A stretch of 64,000 bases of DNA, taken from NCBI GenBank assembly GCA_963798455.1, contig CAWCTD010000003.1, positions 4,030,001 through 4,094,000 of the forward strand, written 5' to 3'. This stretch comes from CAWCTD01 sp963798455. Lineage in GTDB: Bacteria > Acidobacteriota > Terriglobia > Bryobacterales > Bryobacteraceae. The notes beneath the pieces were generated by a model. It saw nothing but the letters and a program-made list of their open reading frames with translations. It did not search any database and was not told the DNA's origin. Made by a program: the position numbers and the translations under genes. Within the stretch, counting starts at the first letter, position 1, and each line of letters begins with the position of its first letter. Shown piece by piece: positions 18,204-26,689 of this stretch.

Positions 18204-19641
18204 GGACCCATAAGTCCACGAATTCGCGGACCGGCGTCTCGGCGAGGCGGGCGGGGTCGTCGAACAGGCTCAAGATCCAATCGACCGCGCGCGGAGCTAG
18301 CCGGAGGGCGATGGCTCGCTCGAACTTCTCCCGGAGCAGCGGAATACCTTCGGCCCGGCGCCGGCGATGGCCGACGGGGTACTCGACCTCCACCCGTTCG
18401 GTTGAGGAGCCATCCCCGAAGAACACCCGGACCGCGTTGGCGATGGACCGCTTCTCCGGATCGAGATAGTTGCGAGTGAAGCGCTCGTTCTCGCTGACCC
18501 GCATCCTGTCGCGGAGTCTGTCGATGCGCGGGTCGGCGGCCGCCTCGTCCTCATAGTCGCCGGCGTCGAGGCCGCCTTTAAGCAGCGCCACCGCCACCAT
18601 GTACTGGAGGCAATGGTCCCGATCGGCCGGATTCGACAGTGGCCTGGTCTTATCAATGATGCGCAGCCCAGCTTCCTGCGTCTCGATCTCGATTCGCTCG
18701 ATGGCCTCCGGCCGGTCTTTCACCAGGGGATGCAACTCGACGGCGGCCTCCACGGCAGTCTGAGCGTGGAACTCGGCCGGGTAGGAGATCTTGAACAGGA
18801 TGTTCTCCATGACGTAGCTTCCCAGAGGCTGGCCAAGCGTCACAGCGCAGCCCCGGAAGAGAACGTCCTGGAAGCCCCAACCCTTGGCCGACAGCGCCGA
18901 CGGGTAGCCCATCTCGCCGCGCAGGCTTTGGAGCGCCAGCCAAACGCCACGGCTGGTCGCGTCTCCGGCGGCCCAACTTTTCCGAGAGCCGGTGTTCGGC
19001 GCGTGGCGGTAGGTGCGCAGCGCGCCGCCATCGATCCACGCGTTGGAAAGAGCATTGACCACGTCGTCACGGCTCCCGCCAAGCATGGCGGTGGCGACTG
19101 CTGCCGTGGCGACGCGCACCAGTAAGACATGATCCAGCCCCATGCGATTGAAGCTGTTATCAAGCGCCAGGACTCCCTGGATCTCGTAGGCCTGAATCAT
19201 GCGGGAGAGCACGTCCCGCACGCGGATGTCGCGCCCCTGGCGGCTGAGGTAGTCCGCCACGGCCAGGATCCCGCCGAGATTGTCCGAGGGGTGGCCCCAT
19301 TCGGCGGCGAGCCAGGTGTCGTTAAAGTCCAGCCAGCGGATCATCGCGCCGATGTTGAACGCGGCGCGGACCGGGTCGAGCTCGTATCGCGTGCCCGGAA
19401 CTCGCGCGCCTCCCGTCATGCCCGCGCCCGGCACGACCGGTCCGAGCAGTTTCGTACAGGCCGGGTATTCGAGCGCCAGCATGGCGCAGCCCAACGAGTC
19501 CATCAGGCAGTAGCGCGCGGTGTCCGACGCTTCCCTGCTGGAGGCGGCGTCACTGCCGAGCACGTAGTCGGCGACGTCCGTCAGCAACCGATCAGGCCCG
19601 CGCGTCAAGGGGCTCCCACCCACGCTTCTCAGGGCCGACAT
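18187..19641 (-). CDS. prpD: 2-methylcitrate dehydratase
   Basis: This 484-residue MmgE/PrpD-family enzyme dehydrates 2-methylcitrate to 2-methyl-cis-aconitate in the methylcitrate cycle of propionyl-CoA breakdown. Length and order match Escherichia coli PrpD (483 residues). Landmarks are FNIGAMIRWLDFNDTWLAAE, WGHPSDNLGGILAVADYLSR, NTGSRKSWAAGDATSRGVWL and FKISYPAEFHAQTAVEAA. The chosen ATG 19641 overlaps the end of prpC by 50 bases. A TTG just after the prpC stop (reading LLTDVADYVLG) is an alternative start. No acnD or prpF is adjacent, so a general aconitase would hydrate the product. Confidence 0.92.
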   Translation of the reverse strand: MSALRSVGGSPLTRGPDRLLTDVADYVLGSDAASSREASDTARYCLMDSLGCAMLALEYPACTKLLGPVVPGAGMTGGARVPGTRYELDPVRAAFNIGAMIRWLDFNDTWLAAEWGHPSDNLGGILAVADYLSRQGRDIRVRDVLSRMIQAYEIQGVLALDNSFNRMGLDHVLLVRVATAAVATAMLGGSRDDVVNALSNAWIDGGALRTYRHAPNTGSRKSWAAGDATSRGVWLALQSLRGEMGYPSALSAKGWGFQDVLFRGCAVTLGQPLGSYVMENILFKISYPAEFHAQTAVEAAVELHPLVKDRPEAIERIEIETQEAGLRIIDKTRPLSNPADRDHCLQYMVAVALLKGGLDAGDYEDEAAADPRIDRLRDRMRVSENERFTRNYLDPEKRSIANAVRVFFGDGSSTERVEVEYPVGHRRRRAEGIPLLREKFERAIALRLAPRAVDWILSLFDDPARLAETPVREFVDLWVLTAEP

Positions 19642-20746
19642 AGTCCGCGCTGGGGCGGATCAACACGTTGTGGGCGCGTTGTTCCAGGATGTGCGCGGAC
19701 CAACCCGTGATGCGGCTCAGGACGAAGATGGGCGTGAACAGCGGCGTCGGAATCCCCAGCATGTGGTAGGCCGAAGCGCTGAAAAAATCGAGGTTCGCGA
19801 AGAGCCGCTTCTCCTCCCACATCACCGCCTCGATGGCCGCGGAGACGTCGTAAAGCAATGTGTCGCCGGCTGCCTCCGACAGCCGCTTGGACCAGGCCTT
19901 GATGATTGCGTTGCGCGGGTCCCGCTCCCTGTAGACGGCGTGTCCGAAGCCCATGATCTTGACCTTTCGGACGAGCATTTCCCTCAGAGCGGTTCGCGCT
20001 TCCTCTGGTGTACTGAAGCGCTGGATCAAATCCATCGCGGCCTCGTTGGCGCCACCGTGAAGCGGCCCGCGGAGGGTGCCGATGCCGGCGGCGACGGCGG
20101 AGTAGAAGTCCGACAACGTCGAGGCGCACACGCGGCAGGCGAAGGTCGAAGCGTTGAACTCGTGCTCCGCGTAAAGGATTAGCGACGCGTTCATGGCCCT
20201 CCGGTGGAGTTCTGACGGCTCCTTGCCGTGAAGCAGGTGGAGGAAGTGAGCGCCGATGGACTCGTCGTGGGTCTCGGTTTCAATGCGTGTGCCGTCCTTC
20301 GCGAATCGGTACCAGTAACAAAGGATCGAGGGGAAAACCGCCAGAAGACGATCGGCCACCTGGCGCCCGCGGCTGAAGTCTCCCTCCGGCTCCAGCGTGC
20401 CCAGCAGGGAGCAACCGGTGCGCATGACGTCCATGGGGTGTGCGTCCCTGGGAATGCGTTCGAGGGTCTCTCTGAGCGGTTGTGGCAAGCCGCGCAGCCC
20501 GGAGAGCCGCTGGAGGTAGGCATTGAGCTCGGTCCGGTTCGGCAGCTTCCCATACACCAACAGGTAAGCGACCTCTTCAAACCGGGCCTGCTCGGCAAGC
20601 GTCTCGATGGGGTAGCCGCGATAGGTCAGCCCGACGCCCGCTTTCCCGACTGTGGCGATGGCGGTCTCGCCGGCGGCCTGCCCGCGCAACCCAGCCCCGG
20701 TCGCCTTGCCGCCCGACGTCTTGACAGTGGTCTCTCCCGCGCTCAT
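19592..20746 (-). CDS. prpC: 2-methylcitrate synthase / citrate synthase family
   Basis: This 384-residue type II-like citrate synthase condenses propionyl-CoA (or acetyl-CoA) with oxaloacetate. Catalytic residues sit in LHGGANEAAMDLI (His), KIMGFGHAVYRERDPR (His) and NLDFFSASAYHMLGIP (Asp). The early GLTYRGYPIETLAEQARFEE block is also typical. Its place between prpB and prpD makes methylcitrate synthase the likely role, although sequence alone does not exclude citrate synthase activity. The start codon overlaps the prpB stop in an ATGA arrangement. Confidence 0.92.
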   Translation of the reverse strand: MSAGETTVKTSGGKATGAGLRGQAAGETAIATVGKAGVGLTYRGYPIETLAEQARFEEVAYLLVYGKLPNRTELNAYLQRLSGLRGLPQPLRETLERIPRDAHPMDVMRTGCSLLGTLEPEGDFSRGRQVADRLLAVFPSILCYWYRFAKDGTRIETETHDESIGAHFLHLLHGKEPSELHRRAMNASLILYAEHEFNASTFACRVCASTLSDFYSAVAAGIGTLRGPLHGGANEAAMDLIQRFSTPEEARTALREMLVRKVKIMGFGHAVYRERDPRNAIIKAWSKRLSEAAGDTLLYDVSAAIEAVMWEEKRLFANLDFFSASAYHMLGIPTPLFTPIFVLSRITGWSAHILEQRAHNVLIRPSADYVGPEKRGWEPLDARA

Positions 20747-21672
20747 GAACGCTCCTTTCCGGCGAACAACTCGTCGATCTTCCGCTCGTAATCGAGATAA
20801 CGCAGCACTTCGTACAGCTCTTCCCTCGTCTGCATGTCCTCGAGCAAGCTCTTCTGCGTGCCCTCTTGTCGCAGCGCTTTGTACACTCTGGCGGCGGCCG
20901 CGCTCATGGCTCGGAACGCAGTGAGGGGATAAATCACCAGCCGCACACCCGCCTCCCGCAGTTCGTCCATCGAAAACAGGGGCGTCTTGCCGAACTCGGT
21001 GAGGTTGGCCAGAACCGGCGCCTTAACGGCCGCAGCTAACCGGCGGTAGTCGTCGAATGAGGTTGCAGCCTCGAGAAAAACCGCATCCGCGCCGGCTTCG
21101 ACGTAACGGCACGACCTTTGGATGGTCGCTTCGAGACCCTCGCCCGCCAGGGCATCGGTGCGGGCGACGATGAAGAAGGCTGAGTCCGTCCGGCTGTCCA
21201 CGGCAGCTTTCACCCGGTCCGCCATCTCCTCAGCGGAGACCAACGCCTTACCGGGGCGGTGGCCGCAGCGCTTGGCCTGTATCTGGTCCTCGATATGACA
21301 ACCAGCCGCGCCGGCGCGTTCCAGTTCACCAATAGCGCGGGCGATCATCAAGGCGGGTCCCCAGCCGGTGTCGGCGTCCACGAGGACCGGCAAGCGCGTG
21401 GCGCCGGTGATGCGCCGCAAGTCCTCGCACACGTCTTGAAGGGTAGTCAGTCCGAGATCGGGGAGCCCGAAAGAGGCGTTGGCAACGCCCGCGCCCGAAA
21501 GATAGAGCGCGCGGAAGCCGGCTCGCTCGGCGAGCAAAGCGCAATAGGCATTGACGGCGCCGGCCAACTGCAACGGCCGTTCCGCATCCATGGCGGATCG
21601 TAGCGCCGCCCCGGGACTGTGGTGGAAACCGGATTGAGCTGGCATCTGCCCAGAGCCAGATACTATAGCCAT
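20743..21672 (-). CDS. prpB: 2-methylisocitrate lyase
   Basis: This 309-residue enzyme of the isocitrate lyase/PEP mutase superfamily splits 2-methylisocitrate into pyruvate and succinate. It carries LVDADTGWGPALMIARAI (metal site), CHIEDQIQAKRCGHRPGK with the KRCGH catalytic motif, and IVARTDALAGEGLEATI. I start it at ATG 21672 because GGAG lies at normal spacing; ATG 21645 is an alternative. The frame is open much further upstream, but that part is antisense to the thiolase. It is the first gene of prpBCD and is divergent from the thiolase gene with only 47 bases between the starts. Confidence 0.92.
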   Translation of the reverse strand: MAIVSGSGQMPAQSGFHHSPGAALRSAMDAERPLQLAGAVNAYCALLAERAGFRALYLSGAGVANASFGLPDLGLTTLQDVCEDLRRITGATRLPVLVDADTGWGPALMIARAIGELERAGAAGCHIEDQIQAKRCGHRPGKALVSAEEMADRVKAAVDSRTDSAFFIVARTDALAGEGLEATIQRSCRYVEAGADAVFLEAATSFDDYRRLAAAVKAPVLANLTEFGKTPLFSMDELREAGVRLVIYPLTAFRAMSAAAARVYKALRQEGTQKSLLEDMQTREELYEVLRYLDYERKIDELFAGKERS

Positions 21673-21719
21673 TATACGCTCCGGTGGACCTGCGCTACGC
21701 TGAAGATAGAGGCGAGCGA

Positions 21720-22881
21720 ATGAGACCGGTGGCCGTCGTAGGCATCGGAAAGACGCCGTTCGGGGCATTTCCGGGGCGGGACCTGCGTTCCTTGGGTGTC
21801 GAAGCGGGGCAGAGGTGCCTCGAAGATGCCGGCGCGACGCCAGGGCAGGTGGAAGCGTTCTACCTGGGCAACTTCGCCGGGCCGTCGTTTGTGGGGCAGA
21901 ATCACCTGGCACCCTACATCGCCGGCGCCATGGGGATCTCCGGCGTTCCCGCGACGCGCATCGAGGCCGCCTGCGCCTCGGGTGGTTCCGCCCTCTTCCA
22001 CGCACTCTCCAGCGTTGCCGCCGGCCTGTACGACGTTCGTGCTGGTCACGGGAGCCGAGAAGATGACCTCGCAGCCGACGCCAAGAGTGGCCGAGATCCT
22101 GGCTGGAGCGGGCGACCTGGCGGGTGAGGTCAAGGCCGGGGCGACATTTCCCGCTCTGTTCGCGATGATCGCGCGCCGTCATATGCACCAATACGGGACA
22201 ACGCGCGAACAAATGGCGGCGGTGGCGGTCAAGAATCACGCCAACGCGGCGAAGAACCCGTATGCGCACATGCGGAAGGTGATCACGCTGGAGCAGGCGC
22301 TCGCCGGCAAGCCGGTCGCCGAGCCGCTGACCGTTTACGACTGCTCACTCATCAGTGACGGCGCCGCGTCGGTGCTGCTCGTGCCGCTGGAGCGGGCCTC
22401 GGAGTTCGCGGGCAAGCCGGTCGTCATTGCCGGCATCGCCCAAACGTCCGGCCCGCTGGCCTTGGATCAGAGGGAGGACATCACCACGTTTGCGGCGGTG
22501 AGGAAGGCCGCGGAGAAGGCTTATCGCATGGCCGGCGTCAGCGCGGCTGATGTCCAGTTTGCGGAACTGCACGACTGCTTCACTATCGCCGAGATCATGG
22601 CGACCGAAGACCTCGCTTTCGTCAAGCCCGGCGAGGGTGGCTCTTACGTGCAACAGGGGTACACGACGCTCTCGGGCGCACGGCCGGTGAACGCCAGCGG
22701 CGGCCTGAAGGCGAAGGGTCACCCGATCGGCGCGACCGGGGTCGGGCAAATCTACGACGTTGTCGAGCAGATACGCGGCGACGCCGGTGAACGTCAGGTG
22801 AAGAATCACGATCTGGGGCTGGCGCAGAACCTTGGGGGTTCGGGCGCAACGGCGGTGGTGACCATTTTGAAGGCGGCATAG
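21720..22881 (+). CDS. SCP-x-type thiolase / acetyl-CoA acetyltransferase (apparent +1 frameshift near 22038)
   Basis: A thiolase of about 386 residues in the group found in archaea and many bacteria beside a DUF35 OB-fold protein. Part one carries VAVVGIGKTPFGAF and the nucleophile cysteine in ATRIEAACASGGSAL. Part two, one base over, carries VLVTGAEKM, the catalytic HDCF in FAELHDCFTIAE, and KAKGHPIGATGVGQI. An extra T in GACGTTCGTG breaks the frame; removing it gives LYDVVLVTGAEKM. All catalytic elements are intact, so I treat it as one gene. It would cleave or form a 3-ketoacyl-CoA; chain specificity is unknown. The start at ATG 21720 sits at the beginning of conservation. Confidence 0.85.
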
Positions 22882-22884
22882 AAG

Positions 22885-23124
22885 ATGACGGAGAAGACCC
22901 TCGGCCCAGGCAAGATCTACACCGAGACCGTGGTGTGGTCGCCGCCAGAAGCCTACCTGAACGACGCACCGTACCAGTTGGCCATCGTGCTCCTGGACGA
23001 AGGGGAACGCGTCACGGCCCGCATTCTCGGTGACCGCGTGCAGATCGGCGACGGGGTCAGTTTCGCGGAGTATCGCGACGGTGTGCCGTATTTCCGGAAG
23101 ACGGCATCAGGATCTCCTTCATGA
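22885..23124 (+). CDS. DUF35-type OB-fold protein, partner of the thiolase
   Basis: A 79-residue acyl-CoA-associated OB-fold protein. The pattern GKIYTETVVWSPPEAYLND, QLAIVLLDEGERVTARILGD, GDGVSFAEYRDGVPYFRK matches the C-terminal half of DUF35 proteins, which bridge thiolase and HMG-CoA synthase or channel intermediates. Full-length members start with a zinc ribbon of four cysteines; this one has no cysteine at all. It follows the thiolase stop by three bases, so the two are surely one operon. Its last 68 bases overlap the convergent acyl-CoA dehydrogenase gene. Confidence 0.8.
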   Translation: MTEKTLGPGKIYTETVVWSPPEAYLNDAPYQLAIVLLDEGERVTARILGDRVQIGDGVSFAEYRDGVPYFRKTASGSPS

Positions 23125-24262
23125 TCTCTGACGTGCCGGCGCCGATGGTGTAGAGCCTCAAGTCACGCCAGATTCGCCCGATCGGGTACTCCGTCGTGTA
23201 GCCGAAGCCGCCGAAGATCTGCATCGAATCGTAGGCGACGCGCTGGGCTAGGTCCGAGGTGAAGAGCTTGGCCATGGTGACTTCCCGGACTGCGGGCTTT
23301 CCTCGGTTCACCAGGTCCGTGGCCCGGTAGACCAGCCATCTCGCGGCTTCCACGTTGGTGCGATGCTCGGCGATCCGGTGCCGCCAGACCTGGTTCTCGA
23401 TGACAGGCCGCCCGAAGGCTGTCCGCTGTTTGCCGTATTCAATGGCCAGCTCCAGGGCACGGTCCATGAATGACAGGACCAAGAGTGACGTCGCCAGCCG
23501 TTCGCCCTGGAGATGCTCCATGAGGTAATGGAAACCACGGGTCTGGCGGCCCAGCACGTAGCGCTTGGGGATGCGGCATTCGTCGAAGAAAAGGTGAGCC
23601 GTGTCGGAGGCCACATGGCCTACCTTATTGATCCGCCCTCCCACCGAGAAACCCTTTACGTCGGTCGGAAACAGCACGAGTGAGATACCGCGGTGCCGGT
23701 GCTTGCCCGTTCGCACGGCCAGCACGATGAAATCGGCGACGGCGCCGTTGGTGATCCAGAGCTTCTGGCCGTTGACGATCAGCTCGTCGCCCACCTCTCG
23801 AGCGGAGGTGCGCATGGCGGCGACATCCGATCCGCACTCCGGCTCGCTGATGCCGAGGGCGGCGATGCGGTCCCCGAGGACCGCCGGCTTGAGGAACTCG
23901 CGCTTCTGATCCGCCCTGCCCAGCTTGTCGATCAAAGGGATGGTGAGGTCGGCCTGCACCATGAGGCCGATGTTCAAGCTGGGGAAGTCCGTATAGCGAA
24001 GCGCATCGTAAGCCGCGGCGCTGGCCCACCAGTCCATTCCGGCGCCGCCCCACTCCGGGGCCACGCGGATGCCGAACAATCCCAGCTCAGCCGCTTTCTT
24101 GAAAAGCTCCCTGGGATAGGAGTGCGCGTCCTCCCACTCCTTGGCAAAGCGGGCAATCTCCTCCCGGCAGAATCTCTTGATGGTTTCTTTGAACAGTTCG
24201 TGTTCTTCGGTGAAGTATGGGTACACGCTCTGCTCGAGACTCACGCTTTCTTCCACCAACAT
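23057..24262 (-). CDS. Acyl-CoA dehydrogenase
   Basis: A 401-residue FAD enzyme that oxidises an acyl-CoA to the 2-enoyl-CoA and passes electrons to ETF. The usual order is seen: helical N-terminal domain, ALGISEPECGSDVAAMRTSA and KLWITNGAVADFIVLAVRT in the beta domain, and a C-terminal helical domain with FGGFGYTTEYPIGRIWRDLR. The catalytic glutamate is probably in TIGAGTSEIMKEIL. It is the last gene of the seven-gene mutase operon, which makes a branched substrate such as isovaleryl- or isobutyryl-CoA likely by context. The tail overlaps the convergent OB-fold gene. Confidence 0.9.
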   Translation of the reverse strand: MLVEESVSLEQSVYPYFTEEHELFKETIKRFCREEIARFAKEWEDAHSYPRELFKKAAELGLFGIRVAPEWGGAGMDWWASAAAYDALRYTDFPSLNIGLMVQADLTIPLIDKLGRADQKREFLKPAVLGDRIAALGISEPECGSDVAAMRTSAREVGDELIVNGQKLWITNGAVADFIVLAVRTGKHRHRGISLVLFPTDVKGFSVGGRINKVGHVASDTAHLFFDECRIPKRYVLGRQTRGFHYLMEHLQGERLATSLLVLSFMDRALELAIEYGKQRTAFGRPVIENQVWRHRIAEHRTNVEAARWLVYRATDLVNRGKPAVREVTMAKLFTSDLAQRVAYDSMQIFGGFGYTTEYPIGRIWRDLRLYTIGAGTSEIMKEILMPSSGNTAHRRDTPRN

Positions 24263-24277
24263 CAGCCCCTCCGTTCA

Positions 24278-25048
24278 TCAACCGTTATGCGGCGGCCAAA
24301 CCGGCTTTCGCTTTTCGCGAAAAGCCAGCACACCCTCGCGAAAATCCACAGAGTTCAGCGCTTTCTCCCGAAACGCCGCGGCCGCCTTCGCCGTGGCCTC
24401 GGGCCCCAGGCCCTGAGTCTGCTCCACGAACGCAAGCCCATCGCCGATCGCCTCCGTGCTTCCCCCAGCCATTCCCAGAGCGATCCGCCGAGCTTCCTCG
24501 TGGAGCTTGTCCGGCTCCACAATCACGTCAACAATGCCGATACGACCAGCCTCCTCCGCCTCCACCACGCGCGCGGTCAAAGCCAGCTCGGTGGCTTTTC
24601 TCACTCCGACCGCGGCCGCCACCACGGGAAAGATCACGTAGGGCCACAACCCGATGCGCGTCTCGGTCAATCCGAATTTCGCGCTGGACGCGGCGATGAC
24701 CACGTGGGCGTTCAGCGCCAGGCCCAGTCCACCCCCAAGGGCAACCCCTTCGACGGCGGCCAGCATGGGCTTGCGAAGACGCGAGCCGATGGAGAACAGT
24801 TCCTGGTGCAGGGCAAGCAGTTCACCCGACTTTGCCTCCAGCACCTCTTTGAGGTCCATGCCGGCGCAGAAGTCCTTCCCGCTTGCATCCAGAAGGAGCG
24901 CGCCCACGGCGGAGTCCGAGGCCGCCTCGTTGACAGCGTGGAGGAGACGCCGGCACAACGCCATATCGAGCGCATTGCGTCTTTCGGGACGGTTTAGCGT
25001 CAACCGCCGGAGCCTCCCTTCGCTGCTAATCAATAAGCTCTCGCTCAT
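24278..25048 (-). CDS. Enoyl-CoA hydratase/isomerase family protein
   Basis: A 256-residue crotonase-fold protein. It has TLNRPERRNALDMALCRRLL, the oxyanion-hole segment KDFCAGMDLKEVLEA, and VALGGGLGLALNAHVVIAA. The position matching the first catalytic glutamate of classical hydratases is hard to assign, while TETRIGLWP matches the second block. In an operon with a carboxyltransferase it could act as a methylglutaconyl-CoA hydratase. I start it at ATG 25048, where the fold begins, and not at the much longer open frame. It overlaps the upstream AtuA C-terminal-domain gene by 23 bases, so it is translationally linked. Confidence 0.87.
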   Translation of the reverse strand: MSESLLISSEGRLRRLTLNRPERRNALDMALCRRLLHAVNEAASDSAVGALLLDASGKDFCAGMDLKEVLEAKSGELLALHQELFSIGSRLRKPMLAAVEGVALGGGLGLALNAHVVIAASSAKFGLTETRIGLWPYVIFPVVAAAVGVRKATELALTARVVEAEEAGRIGIVDVIVEPDKLHEEARRIALGMAGGSTEAIGDGLAFVEQTQGLGPEATAKAAAAFREKALNSVDFREGVLAFREKRKPVWPPHNG

Positions 25049-25358
25049 CAACCTCAAGCTCCATACCGAGCAGTGCGGCGCCCAGTGTCTTGCCCTGTGC
25101 ATCGGTGCGCAGCGACACGGTTCCTCCGCCCCCAAGTGCCCTATGCAGGACAAAGTTGAGTGCGCCAAGGTTCGGCAGCTCGTACCGTTCCGCGGGGCCC
25201 TCCACCCGGCCACCGAAGTACTCCAGCACCCGATCAGCGGTCAGTTCCCGGGCCAGAATCGAATAGTATTCCTGACGCCACCCGATCACGCCGATGTTGG
25301 CGATGTCGCCCTTGTCACCGGACCGCGCATGGGCCAGACGTGAGAGTGGCACTTTCAT
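25026..25358 (-). CDS. AtuA-type C-terminal (ferredoxin-fold-like) domain protein
   Basis: A 110-residue protein beginning VPLSRLAHARSGDKGDIANI, the signature of the small domain that follows the DUF1446 domain in AtuA-like proteins. In many organisms it is fused to AtuA; here it is a separate gene whose start overlaps the AtuA stop in an ATGA arrangement. The biochemical role is unknown. The pair is found in acyclic terpene and branched acyl-CoA catabolic clusters. No membrane segment or metal motif is visible. Confidence 0.8.
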   Translation of the reverse strand: MKVPLSRLAHARSGDKGDIANIGVIGWRQEYYSILARELTADRVLEYFGGRVEGPAERYELPNLGALNFVLHRALGGGGTVSLRTDAQGKTLGAALLGMELEVDERELID

Positions 25359-26689
25359 TCGATCACCTCTACCCGCGGCCGGATTTCAGAGCGGGGGATC
25401 AGCGCCGGCCAGTAGGAAACGATCTCTCTCACCGGCGGCCGGCCCTCGCCGTAGCCCGTCGCGCCAGGGGGACCGCTCAGCACGAGCGGGATCAGTTCCC
25501 GGGTGAACCTGTCAACCGCGTCGCGGTCCTGGCCGCGGACACCGATGCGCAACTGAAGCTCCGGAATCTCAGTAGAGAGGGGCGCCGCCGCGCCATGACA
25601 GGCGTCCACTCCCAGGAACTCCGTGTAGACCTCATCGAACACAAGACCGAGCCGCTCGATCCGCCGCCGGACGATGCGGTCCGCCTCTCGGGCTTTCTCC
25701 AGCGCATCGGGCCAAGCGTAGACCAGTGTACCCACGGCCTTCCATCCGGCCGAGTAATTGATGGAGAGCTTCAGGAACCCGGTGGGAGGAGCGCCGCGAG
25801 CCCGAGTGACGCGCACACGGTCCGGCCCGGCATCCTCCACCAGAATGCTGGTGAAGTCCGTCAAGCAATCCGGCCCGTAGTACGTCCGGGGATCGCCGAT
25901 CTCATAGAGCAACTGCTCCTTGACCGTGTGCGAATCGACGCGCCCGCCTGTGCCCGGATGCTTTGTGACGACGAAGCCGCCGTCCGGCTCCATATCGACG
26001 ATGGGATAGCCGATCTCCTCGAGATTGGCGAGGCTGCGCCAATCCGCCAGCGAGTTGCCCCCGGTGACCTGCGCGCCACATTCGATGATGTGACCCGCCA
26101 CCATGCCGGCCGCTAGCAGGCCGTAGTCCCCGGGCCCCCAACCGCAGGCGTGGATGGCCGGAGCCAGGGCCAGTGCAGCATCGACGCATCTGCCGGTTAC
26201 CACGACGTCGGCGCCCGCCGCGAGGGCCTCGGCCAGCGGAAACGCGCCCAGGTAGGCGTTCGCGCTCAAGATTCGGTCCCGGATGCTGGAGAGCGGCTCG
26301 CCGGTGTCCATGTTGGTCATGGGATAACCCTTGCCCAGAAACTCGCCGATCCGATCCGCAACATCGTCGCCAAGCACCACGGCCACTTTGAGATCCGGCG
26401 CCAGGCGCCGCACCTCGCGGGCACAGGCCACGGGATTCAGCCCGCCCGCATTGGCCAGGACCTTGATCCGGCCCTCGCGCAGCCTTGGGGCGATCCGGCC
26501 GATTAGCGCGGGGAAGTCGCGTGCGTAGCCGAGCGAAGGGTCGCGCTGCCTCTGTTTTTGGAGGATGGCCATGGTCACCTCGGCCAGGTAGTCGAGCGTC
26601 AGGAAGTCGATGGGCCCTTGCTCCACCAGCCGGACAGGCGCCTCCAGCCAATCGCCCCAGAAGCCCTGACCATTCGCAATTCGAGTCAT
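25355..26689 (-). CDS. AtuA-family protein (DUF1446)
   Basis: This 444-residue protein is homologous to AtuA of the acyclic terpene utilisation pathway. Typical blocks are GFWGDWLEAPVRLVEQGPID, LDYLAEVTMAIL, VLANAGGLNPVACAREV, VVTGRCVDAALALAPAIH and the glycine-rich VTGGNSLADW. The family has no settled reaction. Its constant association with acyl-CoA carboxylases suggests a supporting step on a carboxylated branched acyl-CoA, which is inference. The start overlaps the carboxyltransferase stop (ATGA), and its own stop overlaps the C-terminal-domain gene, so stoichiometric production is likely. Confidence 0.87.
   Translation of the reverse strand: MTRIANGQGFWGDWLEAPVRLVEQGPIDFLTLDYLAEVTMAILQKQRQRDPSLGYARDFPALIGRIAPRLREGRIKVLANAGGLNPVACAREVRRLAPDLKVAVVLGDDVADRIGEFLGKGYPMTNMDTGEPLSSIRDRILSANAYLGAFPLAEALAAGADVVVTGRCVDAALALAPAIHACGWGPGDYGLLAAGMVAGHIIECGAQVTGGNSLADWRSLANLEEIGYPIVDMEPDGGFVVTKHPGTGGRVDSHTVKEQLLYEIGDPRTYYGPDCLTDFTSILVEDAGPDRVRVTRARGAPPTGFLKLSINYSAGWKAVGTLVYAWPDALEKAREADRIVRRRIERLGLVFDEVYTEFLGVDACHGAAAPLSTEIPELQLRIGVRGQDRDAVDRFTRELIPLVLSGPPGATGYGEGRPPVREIVSYWPALIPRSEIRPRVEVIE

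Noticed and set aside
19592..20746. Housekeeping citrate synthase
   Set aside because: It is possible on sequence alone, but tight overlap with prpB and prpD makes 2-methylcitrate synthase the better call.
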